Origin: Caballeronia concitans
Lineage (GTDB): Bacteria; Pseudomonadota; Gammaproteobacteria; Burkholderiales; Burkholderiaceae
Direction of reading: 5' to 3'
Length of the DNA stretch: 64,000 nt
NCBI RefSeq assembly: GCF_001544615.1
Contig: NZ_FCNV02000007.1
Coordinates: 124,001-188,000 of the forward strand
How positions within the stretch are numbered: the stretch's first letter is position 1; every line of letters begins with the position of its first letter. The translations under genes were made by a program, and so were the position numbers. Shown piece by piece: positions 33,380-43,145 of the stretch. Under the pieces are notes generated by a model. It did no database searches, had not been told where the DNA came from, and saw only the letters and a program-made list of their open reading frames with translations.

Positions 33380-34172
33380 ACGTCAATTCGCCGAAGTAGA
33401 TCTTGTCGCCCGGCGCGTAAAGATCCACGCGCACATATTCGAAGCCTTCGGCGAGCGCGGTTGCAATGGCAAGCAGCTTGTCGAAGTTCTCCGGACGCGG
33501 CAGCGGCACTTCGCTGCGCGCGTAATGGCCAATTGCAATGTCGAGCCGATTCCAGTCGCCGTCGTACATATCGCCGCGCGGATGATCGCCGAAGCGATCC
33601 GAAATGAGTGCGGTGAAGACGGTCGGTTTGCGTTCGCCCGGGCGGAAGAAGCAGTGCATCTTGATGTCCGCGGGCACGATGCCGGTTTGTTCGAGCAACA
33701 GCTCTTCGAAGAAAATGCGCGGGCTGATGGTGCGGTAATGACGTTCGCGCGCAACACGATAAAAGTCGGTCGCGAGCCACTGCTGCGCAAGCGCGTGCAG
33801 TTCTTCGAACGTGGTTTCCGACTTGTCGTGGACGAGCTTGACGAACCCGCTCCCGTGATTCGCCTTCATCACGAAACGCTGGGGCAGGGCGTCGAACACT
33901 TCGCGCGTAAATTTGTCCGGGGCGGCAAAGAGTTCGGGCAGATGTTCGTCGCCAATCCGGTCCCGCACGTAATCGCGCACGGTCAATTTGTCCGTCAGAT
34001 CGACAAATCTCGGGTCCGGATGAAGGCAGCGGTAGAGGATTTTCTCATTGAACGTCCTCGGCGCCTTGATGTTCGGGAAACGTCCGACTTTATGCAGATG
34101 CGCGATACGCAAGAAAATGCTGTCGGGAAGCCAACCTTTGGCGTTGTCGACCAGCCTTTTGGAAAGCGACAT
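33303..34172 (-). CDS. TupA-like ATP-grasp protein
   Basis: 289 residues. The order FNEKILYRCLHPDPRFVDLTDKLTVRDYVRDRIG, LPQRFVMKANHGSGF, IFFEELLLEQTG, DIKMHCFF, VDLYAPGDKIYFGELTFTPGAG (quoted in parts) is that of TupA-type ATP-grasp proteins. These are found in polysaccharide and teichuronopeptide loci and are thought to attach amino acids to sugars by ATP-dependent amide formation. Here it stands alone, convergent with the SLATT gene, 77 nt overlapping at the 3' ends, and about 10 kb from the exopolysaccharide block. Direct link to that block is unproven. Confidence 0.8.
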   Translation of the reverse strand: MSLSKRLVDNAKGWLPDSIFLRIAHLHKVGRFPNIKAPRTFNEKILYRCLHPDPRFVDLTDKLTVRDYVRDRIGDEHLPELFAAPDKFTREVFDALPQRFVMKANHGSGFVKLVHDKSETTFEELHALAQQWLATDFYRVARERHYRTISPRIFFEELLLEQTGIVPADIKMHCFFRPGERKPTVFTALISDRFGDHPRGDMYDGDWNRLDIAIGHYARSEVPLPRPENFDKLLAIATALAEGFEYVRVDLYAPGDKIYFGELTFTPGAGVFPMRPDAVDYEWGRLMSS

Positions 34173-34970
34173 TCTTTCTCCTGGATAAAACGCAGTGTGT
34201 CGTTGTGTCGGTTAGCGAACGAATGATACTTACGTTTGTAAAATAGGCAACGACCAAGTTCCCTAAAAACGCTGTCGATAACGTCATGCGGGGTATCGCA
34301 CAGACGCGCAGTACTTTTGTCGTTCGTTAAAAGCAGAGGTGCGTCCGCTACGAATGAGGCCATCAGATAAGATAAACACAGAAATATATAGACTGCCCTA
34401 GATCAATATGTAAATCACGTCTTTTCGCGCATGCCGAAAATCCGTGACATACAGAAATGCGATCGATTACCGCTTTCGATGTTCAAATTGACCGGTTCAA
34501 CGAGTGGAACCAGTAAAAGCGTCGTAGCCAGGCGATCGCACTTTGCGACTCACTGAGCTTCGCCGGTCAGTCGATTCGGTTCTCGTAACGTTCACCTATG
34601 AATGGAGGGAAAATAAAAACGTTAGGACCGCCACGCAATGGAGCGATTGGCCGGAAGAGCCGTAAAGGGCTCATTCTTGTTGACACGCCTGTGAAACAAA
34701 TGAGAGGTTACGATCCCGTGTGCGGAGGCGCAAACACATTGGGCCTGCGCTCGCCGGGCGCGACGACGTGAACCGCGACCTATTCCTCGACGTGTGACGG
34801 CGCGTTTGGTCGATTCAGCGGGCCTTGCGCGCCGCTATGCGGGGCATCTGGAGACGGACGGGCGCACCGTCGATGGGCGATCCGGGACCGGTTTGAACGG
34901 CGGTTTCCCGCAGGCGGATACGCCGCCGATCGACTTCGACGACGTATCCGCGTGCCATACTCGACGGCAA
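34173..34970. other. 798-bp gap without a recognisable gene
   Basis: From 34173 to about 34700 it is AT-richer than its surroundings with no plausible gene. From about 34700 to 34970 it is GC-rich and has open frames on both strands (a GTG-started one from 34794), but their arginine-rich or unpatterned products match nothing and overlap the BMP gene. It must hold the TupA-like gene promoter. Confidence 0.45.
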
Positions 34971-36053
34971 TTATTTCTGCGTGATCACGCCCTTGACGAA
35001 CCAGTCCATCTTCCAGAGGTCCTTGTCCGAAAGCACCTGGCCGCCGGCCACACGCTGTTGGCCATCGCCGGAGCCGAGCGGACCCGCGTAGATCTGTTTG
35101 CCCTTGATGATGGCGTCGCGCTCGGCACGAATCAGCGCCTGCTTGTCCGCGGGAACGGCGTCGCTGAAGCCGGCGATATCGGTTCCCCCGTCCTTCATTT
35201 CGATCAGGGCGCCGTTCGGTACCGGCTGCCAGTTGCCCGCCTTGATCTTGCGCACTTCGGGGATCAGGAATTTGTCCCACACCCACACGGAGGAGCAAAG
35301 CGTCGACTTGGGCGCGTACTGTCTCATGTCCCTGTGATGCCCCGTCGCGTACACGCCGCGCTCCTGTGCGACGAGTTGAACGGTCGGCGTATCGGTGTGC
35401 GCGCCCACCACGTCGTCGCCGTGGTCGATGAGGGCAGTTGCCGCCGCGCGTTCCTTCACGGGATCGTCCCACGCGCCGGTGTACACGACCGTGACGACCG
35501 CATTCGGATTGATCTTCCGCGCACCGAGCGCATAAGCGTTGATGGTCCAGTTCACCACGCCGAACGGGTGAGCAGCGACGAAGCCCAGCTTCCCGGTCTT
35601 CGACACCGCTGCTGCCGCCATGCCGCAGAGATACTGACTTTCGTAGGTGCGGCCGTAGAAGGATTCGAGATTCGGGCCATTGGTCGTGCCTGCCGCGTTC
35701 AGGAACGCGACATCGGGATGACGGCTTGCGAGCTCCTTGAACGCATCCGAATAGCCGAACGCGGTGCCGATGATGATGTTGTTTCCACGCTTGATGAGTT
35801 GCTCGACAGCGGGCACGACTACCGCAGGATCTTCGCGAATACTCTCGACGTAGCCAATCTTCTCGCCGAGCGCGGCCTCCATCTTGACTCTCGCTTCATC
35901 GAAGGATTGAGTCCATCCGGCGTCGTTCTTCGAGCTGAAGTACACCATGACGATCTTGGGCTTGGCCTTCAACGTGAAACCGTCCGCATACGCGGTGGTG
36001 GCAGCGCCACAGCAAGCAATCGACATCGCAAGCAGGAGACAGCGAGTGTTCAT
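34971..36053 (-). CDS. BMP-family ABC substrate-binding lipoprotein or periplasmic protein
   Basis: 360 residues with a signal peptide (KKxx-free start MNTRCLLLAMSIACCGAATTAYA, cut before DG). The body is BMP family: VYFSSKNDAGWTQSFDEARVKME, IIGTAFGYSDAFKELASRHPDV, and FVAAHPFGVVNWTINAYALGAR (parts). BMP proteins bind nucleosides or related purines. Cysteines occur in the signal region but the lipobox is poor, so soluble periplasmic is likelier. It is last in the ABC operon on this strand. Confidence 0.88.
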   Translation of the reverse strand: MNTRCLLLAMSIACCGAATTAYADGFTLKAKPKIVMVYFSSKNDAGWTQSFDEARVKMEAALGEKIGYVESIREDPAVVVPAVEQLIKRGNNIIIGTAFGYSDAFKELASRHPDVAFLNAAGTTNGPNLESFYGRTYESQYLCGMAAAAVSKTGKLGFVAAHPFGVVNWTINAYALGARKINPNAVVTVVYTGAWDDPVKERAAATALIDHGDDVVGAHTDTPTVQLVAQERGVYATGHHRDMRQYAPKSTLCSSVWVWDKFLIPEVRKIKAGNWQPVPNGALIEMKDGGTDIAGFSDAVPADKQALIRAERDAIIKGKQIYAGPLGSGDGQQRVAGGQVLSDKDLWKMDWFVKGVITQK

Positions 36054-36163
36054 GGATCACCTTTTCGATAACGTTAGGATAACGACACAATGCTCATGGA
36101 TGAATCGGATACTGTTGGTCCGTCATCCGCCGCTACGAGCGCCGGATGACGAAATCCGCAGGC

Positions 36164-37090
36164 TCAGCGCCGCTCTTCGCGAACGTAGGGTTCCCCGAGC
36201 GCGCATGGCGTTTCATCGTTGCCACGCTGCACGATAGCGACCTGAATCATCACGGCAAGCGTGATCAGGTAGGGCGCGCAGAGCACGTAGTACTGAGGCA
36301 GGCTGATGCCCGCGGCGGCCATCTGCGGGATGAGCGCCTCGATACCGCCGAAGAGCAGTGCGCCGATCAGCGCGCGGCCCGGCGACCAGCGCGCGAAAAT
36401 CACCAGCGCCACCGCAATCCATCCGCGCCCGCCCGTCATATCGGCGATCCACATATGCGTGCTCGCCACGGACAGGTATCCGCCCGCGAGTCCGAGCAAC
36501 GTAGCGCCTGCCATGACGGCCAAAAACCGGATGCGCAGCACCGCGATGCCGGCGGCGTCCGCCGCCTGCGGGTTCTCGCCGACCGAGCGAAGGCGCAATC
36601 CCCACACCGTGCGATTCAGATACCAGGCCGCCGCCACGAAGATCAGCGGCGTCAGATAGACGATCACGTTCTGATTGAAGAGCGAACCGACGAGCGGAAG
36701 CTGGGCCAGCGGTCCGAGCGCGATCGATTGCAGACCCGTGACCGGACGGTTGATCCACCCGGTCACGGTACCGAGCAGCCCTGTCAGCCCCTGACAGAAG
36801 AACACGAGCGCGAGGCCCGAGATCACCTGATTGACACGCAACCAGACGACCATCACGGCGAACAGTATCGAGACGGCTCCGCCTGCGATCATCGACACGA
36901 AGAGTGCAAGGCCGGCATTGTGGAAAGTGAGTTGAGTGCCGATGCCGGCGAGCGCACCGACGAGCATGATGCCTTCGGCGCCCAGCGAAAGCACGCCGGC
37001 ACGTTCACTCACGATGAGGCCGAGCGCAGCGAGCGCGAGCGGCACGGCAACGTCCGGTATATTTCCGATCCAGCTAAAGAGCAGACTCAT
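36164..37090 (-). CDS. ABC transporter permease, nucleoside/BMP type (second)
   Basis: 308 residues from the ATG at 37090, in an ATGA overlap with the preceding permease; a longer in-frame start lies inside that gene. About eight to nine helices of the BPD_transp_2 (YufQ/NupQ) type, with ERAGVLSLGAEGIMLVGA and SVGENPQAADAAGI. It pairs with the other permease. Its C-terminus is hydrophilic. Confidence 0.88.
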   Translation of the reverse strand: MSLLFSWIGNIPDVAVPLALAALGLIVSERAGVLSLGAEGIMLVGALAGIGTQLTFHNAGLALFVSMIAGGAVSILFAVMVVWLRVNQVISGLALVFFCQGLTGLLGTVTGWINRPVTGLQSIALGPLAQLPLVGSLFNQNVIVYLTPLIFVAAAWYLNRTVWGLRLRSVGENPQAADAAGIAVLRIRFLAVMAGATLLGLAGGYLSVASTHMWIADMTGGRGWIAVALVIFARWSPGRALIGALLFGGIEALIPQMAAAGISLPQYYVLCAPYLITLAVMIQVAIVQRGNDETPCALGEPYVREERR

Positions 37091-38253
37091 TCGGTGGTCC
37101 CCACGGGCGACAGGCGGTAGCGAGTAAAGAAGTCGGATGCCGCGACGACGATCACGAGAATCGCCTGAATGAGCTGCACCATCGAAAACGGTATCTGGTA
37201 GAGCACCTGCAGGCTGCGGCCGGTGACGAACAGCACGGCTATCAGCAACGCGACCACGCTGGCGGCGATCGGGTTGTTGCGAGCGAGGAATGCGATCAGG
37301 ATTCCTGAAAATCCATAGCCGCTGTAGAAATCCTGCGTGAGCCGTCCCGCCTGACCCGCGGTCACCGTGAATCCCGCGAAACCCGCCAGCGCTCCCGAGA
37401 GCAGCACGACGCCGGCCACGACGTTGCGCACGGGTATGCCCATTGCCTGCGCCGCGCGTGCGTTGACATTCACGAACCGCACGTAAATGCCGGCCCGGCT
37501 GCGATGAAGAAACCACCATGCAGCGACCGATAGCAACACGGCCAGCAGGATCGCACAGCTATATCCGTTCACGATGTCGGGAAGCCGCTCTTCTGCCAGA
37601 AAGTTGCGTGAATGAGGGAACGAATCTCTCGGGTCCTTCCATTGGCCGTAGACCAGATTCAACAGAAGGTTGGCCGCCACATAGTTCAGCATGAGCGTCG
37701 AGATGATTTCGCTGATGCCGAAGCGCAATCTGAGCACGAGCGGCAACACGGTCCATAGCGCACCGCAGGACAGCGCGGCGGCGCCCATCAGCCACAGTCG
37801 CGTTCCGGGCGTGCCGGCACCCGCGAGCGCAATCGCAGTCGCACCGATGGCGCCCCACACCATCTGGCCTTCCAGCCCGAGATTCCAGAACCTGGCGCGA
37901 AAGGACAGCGCGGCTGCGAGGCCGACCATCACCGTCGGCGCGGCCTGAAAGAGGACAGCCCGGAAGTTGTCGGCATCGCCCAGGGTCGCCACGACGAATT
38001 CATCGAAGAGATCGCCGGCCGGGACCCCGGCGGCCATCAGGATCGCGACGCAGACGGCAAGGCCTATCGCAACTGACACCGCCAGCACGACGGCCTGCTT
38101 GTGCCATGCAACGTCCTGGCGCAACTCGACCGCATAACGCCGCGCCAACAGCGATGGCCGGCGCGTGCGCCGATGATTGAAGCCGGCGTCGCCGTCGAGC
38201 GCGGGGTCGGCCACGCACAGCTCGGTCTGGTTGGGCGGTACGGTATTTGTCAT
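37087..38253 (-). CDS. ABC transporter permease, nucleoside/BMP type (first)
   Basis: 388 residues, BPD_transp_2 (YufP/NupP) type. A hydrophilic N-terminus of about 55 residues precedes the membrane core, which shows RARFWNLGLEGQMVWGAIGA, ISEIISTLMLNYVA, and VNARAAQAMGIPV. It begins 25 nt after the ATPase gene. Confidence 0.88.
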   Translation of the reverse strand: MTNTVPPNQTELCVADPALDGDAGFNHRRTRRPSLLARRYAVELRQDVAWHKQAVVLAVSVAIGLAVCVAILMAAGVPAGDLFDEFVVATLGDADNFRAVLFQAAPTVMVGLAAALSFRARFWNLGLEGQMVWGAIGATAIALAGAGTPGTRLWLMGAAALSCGALWTVLPLVLRLRFGISEIISTLMLNYVAANLLLNLVYGQWKDPRDSFPHSRNFLAEERLPDIVNGYSCAILLAVLLSVAAWWFLHRSRAGIYVRFVNVNARAAQAMGIPVRNVVAGVVLLSGALAGFAGFTVTAGQAGRLTQDFYSGYGFSGILIAFLARNNPIAASVVALLIAVLFVTGRSLQVLYQIPFSMVQLIQAILVIVVAASDFFTRYRLSPVGTTE

Positions 38254-38278
38254 AGATGCTCCACGGTTGCAGGACTCC

Positions 38279-39820
38279 TTATGAATGAGCGACCATCGCT
38301 TGACCGATAGCCTGTCTGTCCACGGGCGCGCTGAAGTTGCCGACGATGCGCCCGCGCACCATCACACCGGCCCGGTCGGCGAGCGCCAGCACTTCGTCGA
38401 GGTCTTCGCTGATGACGAGCACGGCGGCGCCTTCATCGCGTGCCGCGCGAAGCCGCGCGTGGACCTGGGCGCTCGCACGCGCATCGAGTCCGCGGCTGGG
38501 GCTGTGCGCGAGGACAACGCCGGGCCGTCGGGCGAACTCGCGCGCGATCACGAGCTTCTGCGCATTGCCGCCTGACAGTAGCGAGACGCGCTGGCGAAGC
38601 GAACGCACGCCAAGCACGTCGAAGTGCTTGACGGCTTCGGCAGCGTCTTCTTCCATGCGCCGATAGTCGAGCCACAAGGGATTGCCGTAGCGGCCCGCAT
38701 GCACCTGACCGATGGCGAAGTTCTCGACCACCGAAAGCAGCGGGGCCAACGCGAACGTCTGCCGGTCAGCGGGGATGCACGCGATACCCATCTCGCGACG
38801 ATCAACGGCGCTCGCGCGACGCAGGTCTCCCGCGCCTTCGATCAGCATGGAGCCGTCGTCGAGCGGCAGCAGGCCCATGATCGCCTGCATCAGTTCGCTC
38901 TGGCCGTTGCCGCCCACGCCGGCGAGCCCGTAGATCTCGCCCGCGTGGACGGTCAGGTCGACACCATCGAGCGCAGGCAAGCCCTGCCGCGTGCCCGATT
39001 GCGAAGCCGCGCTGCGCACGCCGCGCAGACGAAGGCGCGGCGCTGCACGGTCACCCATCACAGCGGTATTCGAAGGCTTCTCCGCTGCGACGGTCTCGCC
39101 CACCGCGAGCCGCACCATCTCCGCCTCGGACATGTCGGACGGCTTGAACGTGTCGACGGTGCGACCGGCGCGCATCACGGTGACGCGGTCGGCGTAGCGA
39201 CGGACATCGGCCATCTTGTGCGTGACGAGTACGACGGCCGATCCCTTCGACGCCAGAAGGCGCATGGTTTCGAGCAGTCTCGCGGCTTCCTGGTCGGTGA
39301 GCACGGCAGTCGGCTCGTCGAGCACGAGAATGCGCGCGCCGGCCAGCAGCACTTTCAGTATCTCGACGCGCTGCTGTTCCGCCACCGACAATTGCGAAAC
39401 GCGCCGGTCCGGATCGATTTCGAATCCGAGCGCTGCGCACTGCGAGCGAACGGCCTCGCGTACCTTGGCGAGGCGCTTGCGATAAGCGAGCCGTGCACCG
39501 TTCATCGGCATGCCGAGCAGGATGTTCTCGGCAACGGTAAAGCGGGACACCAGCTTGAAATGCTGATGAACCATGCCGATACCGCTACGCGCCGCGTCGC
39601 GCGGTCCGCTCAGCCGCACGGGGTGACCGTCGATTGAGATGGTGCCCGCCTCGGGCGCATAAAGACCCACGGCAACATTCATGAGCGTGGATTTACCCGC
39701 GCCGTTTTCTCCGAGCAACGCGTGTACTTCGCCCCAGTTCACATCAAACTGCGCATCGTTCAACGCGATGAAGCCATCGAAAGACTTATGGATTCCAACA
39801 AGATCGAGTGCCGCCGACAT
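38279..39820 (-). CDS. ABC transporter ATP-binding protein, two nucleotide-binding domains
   Basis: 513 residues, a duplicated ATPase as in sugar and nucleoside (BMP) importers. First half: Walker A GENGAGKSTL, signature LSVAEQQRVEI, Walker B LVLDEPTAVL. Second half: GVGGNGQSEL at the Walker A position, signature LLSGGNAQKLVIAREF, and LAHSPSRGLD in place of a full Walker B, so the second site is degenerate as usual in this family. First gene of the four-gene importer operon. Confidence 0.9.
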   Translation of the reverse strand: MSAALDLVGIHKSFDGFIALNDAQFDVNWGEVHALLGENGAGKSTLMNVAVGLYAPEAGTISIDGHPVRLSGPRDAARSGIGMVHQHFKLVSRFTVAENILLGMPMNGARLAYRKRLAKVREAVRSQCAALGFEIDPDRRVSQLSVAEQQRVEILKVLLAGARILVLDEPTAVLTDQEAARLLETMRLLASKGSAVVLVTHKMADVRRYADRVTVMRAGRTVDTFKPSDMSEAEMVRLAVGETVAAEKPSNTAVMGDRAAPRLRLRGVRSAASQSGTRQGLPALDGVDLTVHAGEIYGLAGVGGNGQSELMQAIMGLLPLDDGSMLIEGAGDLRRASAVDRREMGIACIPADRQTFALAPLLSVVENFAIGQVHAGRYGNPLWLDYRRMEEDAAEAVKHFDVLGVRSLRQRVSLLSGGNAQKLVIAREFARRPGVVLAHSPSRGLDARASAQVHARLRAARDEGAAVLVISEDLDEVLALADRAGVMVRGRIVGNFSAPVDRQAIGQAMVAHS

Positions 39821-40157
39821 GCGAGTCCCTCGCTAGTATCGTTCGTGGTTTTCGCCAGGTAATCAGGCTGTTGCCTGCGTTTTTAGTTGTTATGCATCTC
39901 AGTCTGCTGCACGGCCCGACGAGCGGTTGCTTCGTTCGAAGTCTCGACAGTCAAAATAGCGTCGAACATGTGCAGTCGAGGTCGCATCCGATCGGCCGTG
40001 AGGGATGTGAAGAGCGGCCGTTAGCTCGTGTTACCTGTACAGATGCGTCGATGCCGCGCGTTAGCGGCAGGCTGCGGTCCTCGTTCATCACCCATCACCA
40101 CAACAAAGAGGCCGGCTTCTTTCATCCGATGGAACGCGACGCATTGGCGTTAGGTGC

Positions 40158-40280
40158 TTAGCCTTTCTTCGCGGCAACGTAAAGCCGCCACGATTCGGTC
40201 GGGCCCGCATGCGGCTGTGCCGCGTTGAAGCGCCATCCGTCGATCGCGGAACGCTTTATGCGGGCACTCGCGTGTTCTCC
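40158..40280 (-). pseudogene. Possible C-terminal gene relic next to the histidine kinase
   Basis: The minus-strand frame ending at 40158 reads AIDGWRFNAAQPHAGPTESW-RLYVAAKKG, a Trp- and Phe-containing, protein-like C-terminus, resembling the end of a SAM-dependent methyltransferase. Its expected upstream part is absent, replaced by the start of the kinase gene. The rest of the 39821-40303 gap shows nothing gene-like. This could be a relic of an older gene cut by rearrangement; chance is not excluded. Confidence 0.3.
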
Positions 40281-40303
40281 ACGCGCCATGCCGCTATCGC
40301 CAC

Positions 40304-43120
40304 ATGCCTTCCGACGTCGAATACACATCCTCCCGTCCTTCCGCAAGTGTCCTTCTCGCCCGCGACTGGGCCGATACGCCGCTCGGCACGCCCGACCGAT
40401 GGCCGGTCGCGCTGCGCACCTTATGCGATGTCATCGACGGCTCCGCGCAGCCGATGTTCATCGTCTGGGGCCCGGAGCGCGTGCTCATCCATAACGGCGC
40501 GTACGCGTCGATTCTCGCGGACAAGCAGCACCACGCGCTCGGACGGCCGTTCCTCGATGTCTGGTCCGAGATCGCCCGCGATCTGGCGCCGCTCGTCGAT
40601 CAGGCTTATGCGGGCGTCCCCGTGCACATGGACGACATCACGCTGAAGATGCTCCGTCATGGACGCGCCGAAGAAGCGCACTTCGCGTTTTCGTACACGC
40701 CGGTGCGCGTGGAGAGCGGCGGCGTGGGCGGCTTTCTGTGCGCGTGCGTGGAGACGACCGAACGCGTGCTCGCGGACCGGCAGCGGCGCGCGGTCGAAGA
40801 GCGGCTGCGTGCGACGCTCGCCATCAAGACCGTCGGCGTCATTCGCTGGGACGGCCAGTATCGCTTGGCCGATGTCAACGAAGGCTTCCTGCGCATGACC
40901 GGCTTTACGCAGCAGGAAGCGCTCGGCCGGACGTGGCGCGAACTGACGCCGCCGGAGTTCTGGCCCGCGTCCGAACGCGCGGTATCGCAAGTGATGACGC
41001 TCGGCGAGGCGGTGCCTTACGAGAAGCAATATTTTCGCAAGGACGGCTCGCGCTGGTGGGGACTCTTCGCGCCGCGGGCGTTCGCCGATGGTGCGATCGA
41101 GATCGTCCTCGACATCACCGAGCGCAAGGAAGCCGAGAAGCGCTTGCGCGAACGCGAGCAGCGGCTGCGGCTCATCGTCGAATCGGCGACGGAGTATGCG
41201 ATCGTCACCGCCGGTTCCGATGGCCGCGTGACGACCTGGTCGCCGGGCGCCGCGCGCACTTTCGGGTATCGCGCGGACGAGATCGTCGGGCGATCATGCG
41301 ACATCCTTTACGTGCCCGAAGACGCCGAGGCCGGCGTTCCGGCGCAGGAACTGGAGAAGGCACGCCGCGATGGGCAGGCCACCAATACGCGGTGGCATCA
41401 GCGTCAGGATGGGAGCCGTGTCTTCGTGAGCGGATCGACGAATCTGCTGCGCGATCCCGCCGGCGCGGAGATCGGCTTCCTTTTCGTCATGCACGATGAA
41501 ACCGAGCGCCGCCGCGCCGAAGAAGAGCTTCGCGAGGCGGAAGAGCGGTATCGCTTTGCCGCGCGCGCGACCAGTGACGCGATATGGGACTGGGATCTGA
41601 TCACGGACACGATTCACTGGAACGAAGCCGTCGAAGTGCATTTCGGCTTCGCGCCGGCCGACATTCCCGAATCGAGCGCGTGGTGGAAGGAGCACATTCA
41701 TGCGCAGGACCGCGAAAGCGTGGTGGCGTCGGTCCAGGCGGTGATCGCGAGCGACAACGATAGCTGGCTGGCCGAGTATCGGTTCGAACGCAGCGACGGC
41801 ACGTACGCCGATGTCCTCGACCGTGGCACCGTGCTGCGCGACGGCGAAGGCCGCGCCGTGCGAATGGTCGGCGCCATGCACGATCTGACGCGCCGCAAGC
41901 AGGCAGAAGCGACGCTGCGTCATCTCAACGAGACGCTTGAAGAGCGCGTCGTTCAGGAAGTGAGCGCGCGGCTCAAGACCGAAGAAGCGCTGCGTCAGAG
42001 CCAGAAGCTCGAAGCGATCGGGCAGCTCACGGGCGGCGTGGCGCACGACTTCAATAACCTGCTGACCGTCATTCGCGGCGCGGCGCAAATGCTCGCGCTG
42101 CCGAGCCTGCGCGAAGAAAAACGCGCGCGTTATGTCAGCGCCATCGCGGAGACGGCGGACCGCGCCGCCAAACTGACGAGCCAGTTGCTGACCTTCGCTC
42201 GCCGGCAGGCGCTGAAGCCGGAAGTGTTCAATGTGGGCGAACGCATCGATTCGATTGGCGAGATGTTGCGCACCGTGGTCGGATCGCGTGTGAAACTGAC
42301 AATCGATTCGAAGTGCGAAATATGTTACGCCGATGCGGATATCAGCCAGTTCGAAACCGCGCTCGTGAATATGGCCGTCAATGCGCGTGACGCGATGGAG
42401 GGTGACGGCGAACTGCTCATTGCGGTGAGAGCGGCGCACGCGGTGCCGAGAGTGAGAGGGCATGGCAAGGCGGACGGCGAATATGTGGCCGTGAGCATCA
42501 CCGATACCGGCTCGGGCATTGCACCGGAAAATCTTGCGCAGATTTTCGAGCCGTTCTTCACGACGAAGGCCATCGGCAAGGGAACGGGCCTCGGCTTGAG
42601 CCAGGCGTACGGCTTCGCGAAGCAATCGGGCGGCGAAGTCGATGTCAAGAGCGTGCTCGGGCAAGGCACTACGTTCACCATTTATCTGCCGCGCGTGCCC
42701 GCCGCGGTCGCGAGTGCGGCGCTCTCCAAGGCCGCGACGGAAGACACGCGCGGTCATGGTCGCGTGCTGCTCGTCGAAGACAACGAGCAGGTCGGGCAGT
42801 TCTCCAGCGATCTTCTCTCGGAACTCGGCTTCGAAACATCGTGGGCGGCGAACGCCGAGGCGGCGCTGAGATTGCTCGAGGAACATCCGGACGAGTACGC
42901 CGTCGTCTTCTCCGATGTCGTGATGCCAGGGATGAACGGCGTCGAACTGGGATCGGAAGTGCGCAAGCGGTGTCCGGACTTGCCCGTGATTCTGGCGAGC
43001 GGCTATAGCCACGTCGTGTCGCAAGGCCTGAATCACGACTTCCAGCTACTGCAGAAGCCTTATTCCATCGACGAACTCGCGCGGGCGCTGCGCAATGCGA
43101 TAACAAGCCGTGTGAAATGA
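40304..43120 (+). CDS. Multi-PAS hybrid histidine kinase
   Basis: 938 residues, no membrane segment, cytosolic. Four PAS-like sensor regions: about 10-160 (diverged), 165-285 (VIRWDGQYRLADVNEGFLRM), 290-410 (TWSPGAARTFGYRADEIVG), and 415-550 (IWDWDLITDTIHWNEAV). A coiled coil leads to the HisKA domain with the phospho-acceptor His581 in GGVAHDFNNLLTVI. HATPase shows VNARDAMEG (N-box), DTGSGI and GKGTGLGLS. A C-terminal receiver domain has acidic VEDNE and phospho-acceptor Asp871 in FSDVVMPG, with LQKPY. The kinase is of the type that pairs with stand-alone receivers; the next gene is one, 25 nt on. Signal unknown. Confidence 0.92.
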   Translation: MPSDVEYTSSRPSASVLLARDWADTPLGTPDRWPVALRTLCDVIDGSAQPMFIVWGPERVLIHNGAYASILADKQHHALGRPFLDVWSEIARDLAPLVDQAYAGVPVHMDDITLKMLRHGRAEEAHFAFSYTPVRVESGGVGGFLCACVETTERVLADRQRRAVEERLRATLAIKTVGVIRWDGQYRLADVNEGFLRMTGFTQQEALGRTWRELTPPEFWPASERAVSQVMTLGEAVPYEKQYFRKDGSRWWGLFAPRAFADGAIEIVLDITERKEAEKRLREREQRLRLIVESATEYAIVTAGSDGRVTTWSPGAARTFGYRADEIVGRSCDILYVPEDAEAGVPAQELEKARRDGQATNTRWHQRQDGSRVFVSGSTNLLRDPAGAEIGFLFVMHDETERRRAEEELREAEERYRFAARATSDAIWDWDLITDTIHWNEAVEVHFGFAPADIPESSAWWKEHIHAQDRESVVASVQAVIASDNDSWLAEYRFERSDGTYADVLDRGTVLRDGEGRAVRMVGAMHDLTRRKQAEATLRHLNETLEERVVQEVSARLKTEEALRQSQKLEAIGQLTGGVAHDFNNLLTVIRGAAQMLALPSLREEKRARYVSAIAETADRAAKLTSQLLTFARRQALKPEVFNVGERIDSIGEMLRTVVGSRVKLTIDSKCEICYADADISQFETALVNMAVNARDAMEGDGELLIAVRAAHAVPRVRGHGKADGEYVAVSITDTGSGIAPENLAQIFEPFFTTKAIGKGTGLGLSQAYGFAKQSGGEVDVKSVLGQGTTFTIYLPRVPAAVASAALSKAATEDTRGHGRVLLVEDNEQVGQFSSDLLSELGFETSWAANAEAALRLLEEHPDEYAVVFSDVVMPGMNGVELGSEVRKRCPDLPVILASGYSHVVSQGLNHDFQLLQKPYSIDELARALRNAITSRVK

Positions 43121-43145
43121 TTCGGCAAGACCTGGAGAACCCTTA

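Noticed and set aside
34390-34420. FNR/ANR-like box in the 34173-34970 gap
   Set aside because: Only one half-site (ATCAA) is present at the right spacing; the partner arm is missing.
34794-34970. GTG-started plus-strand frame in the GC-rich part of the gap before the BMP gene
   Set aside because: No ribosome site or family pattern, and it continues antisense through the whole BMP gene.
39808-40161. 117-codon plus-strand frame upstream of the kinase
   Set aside because: It starts inside the ATPase gene on the other strand, and its product has no pattern.
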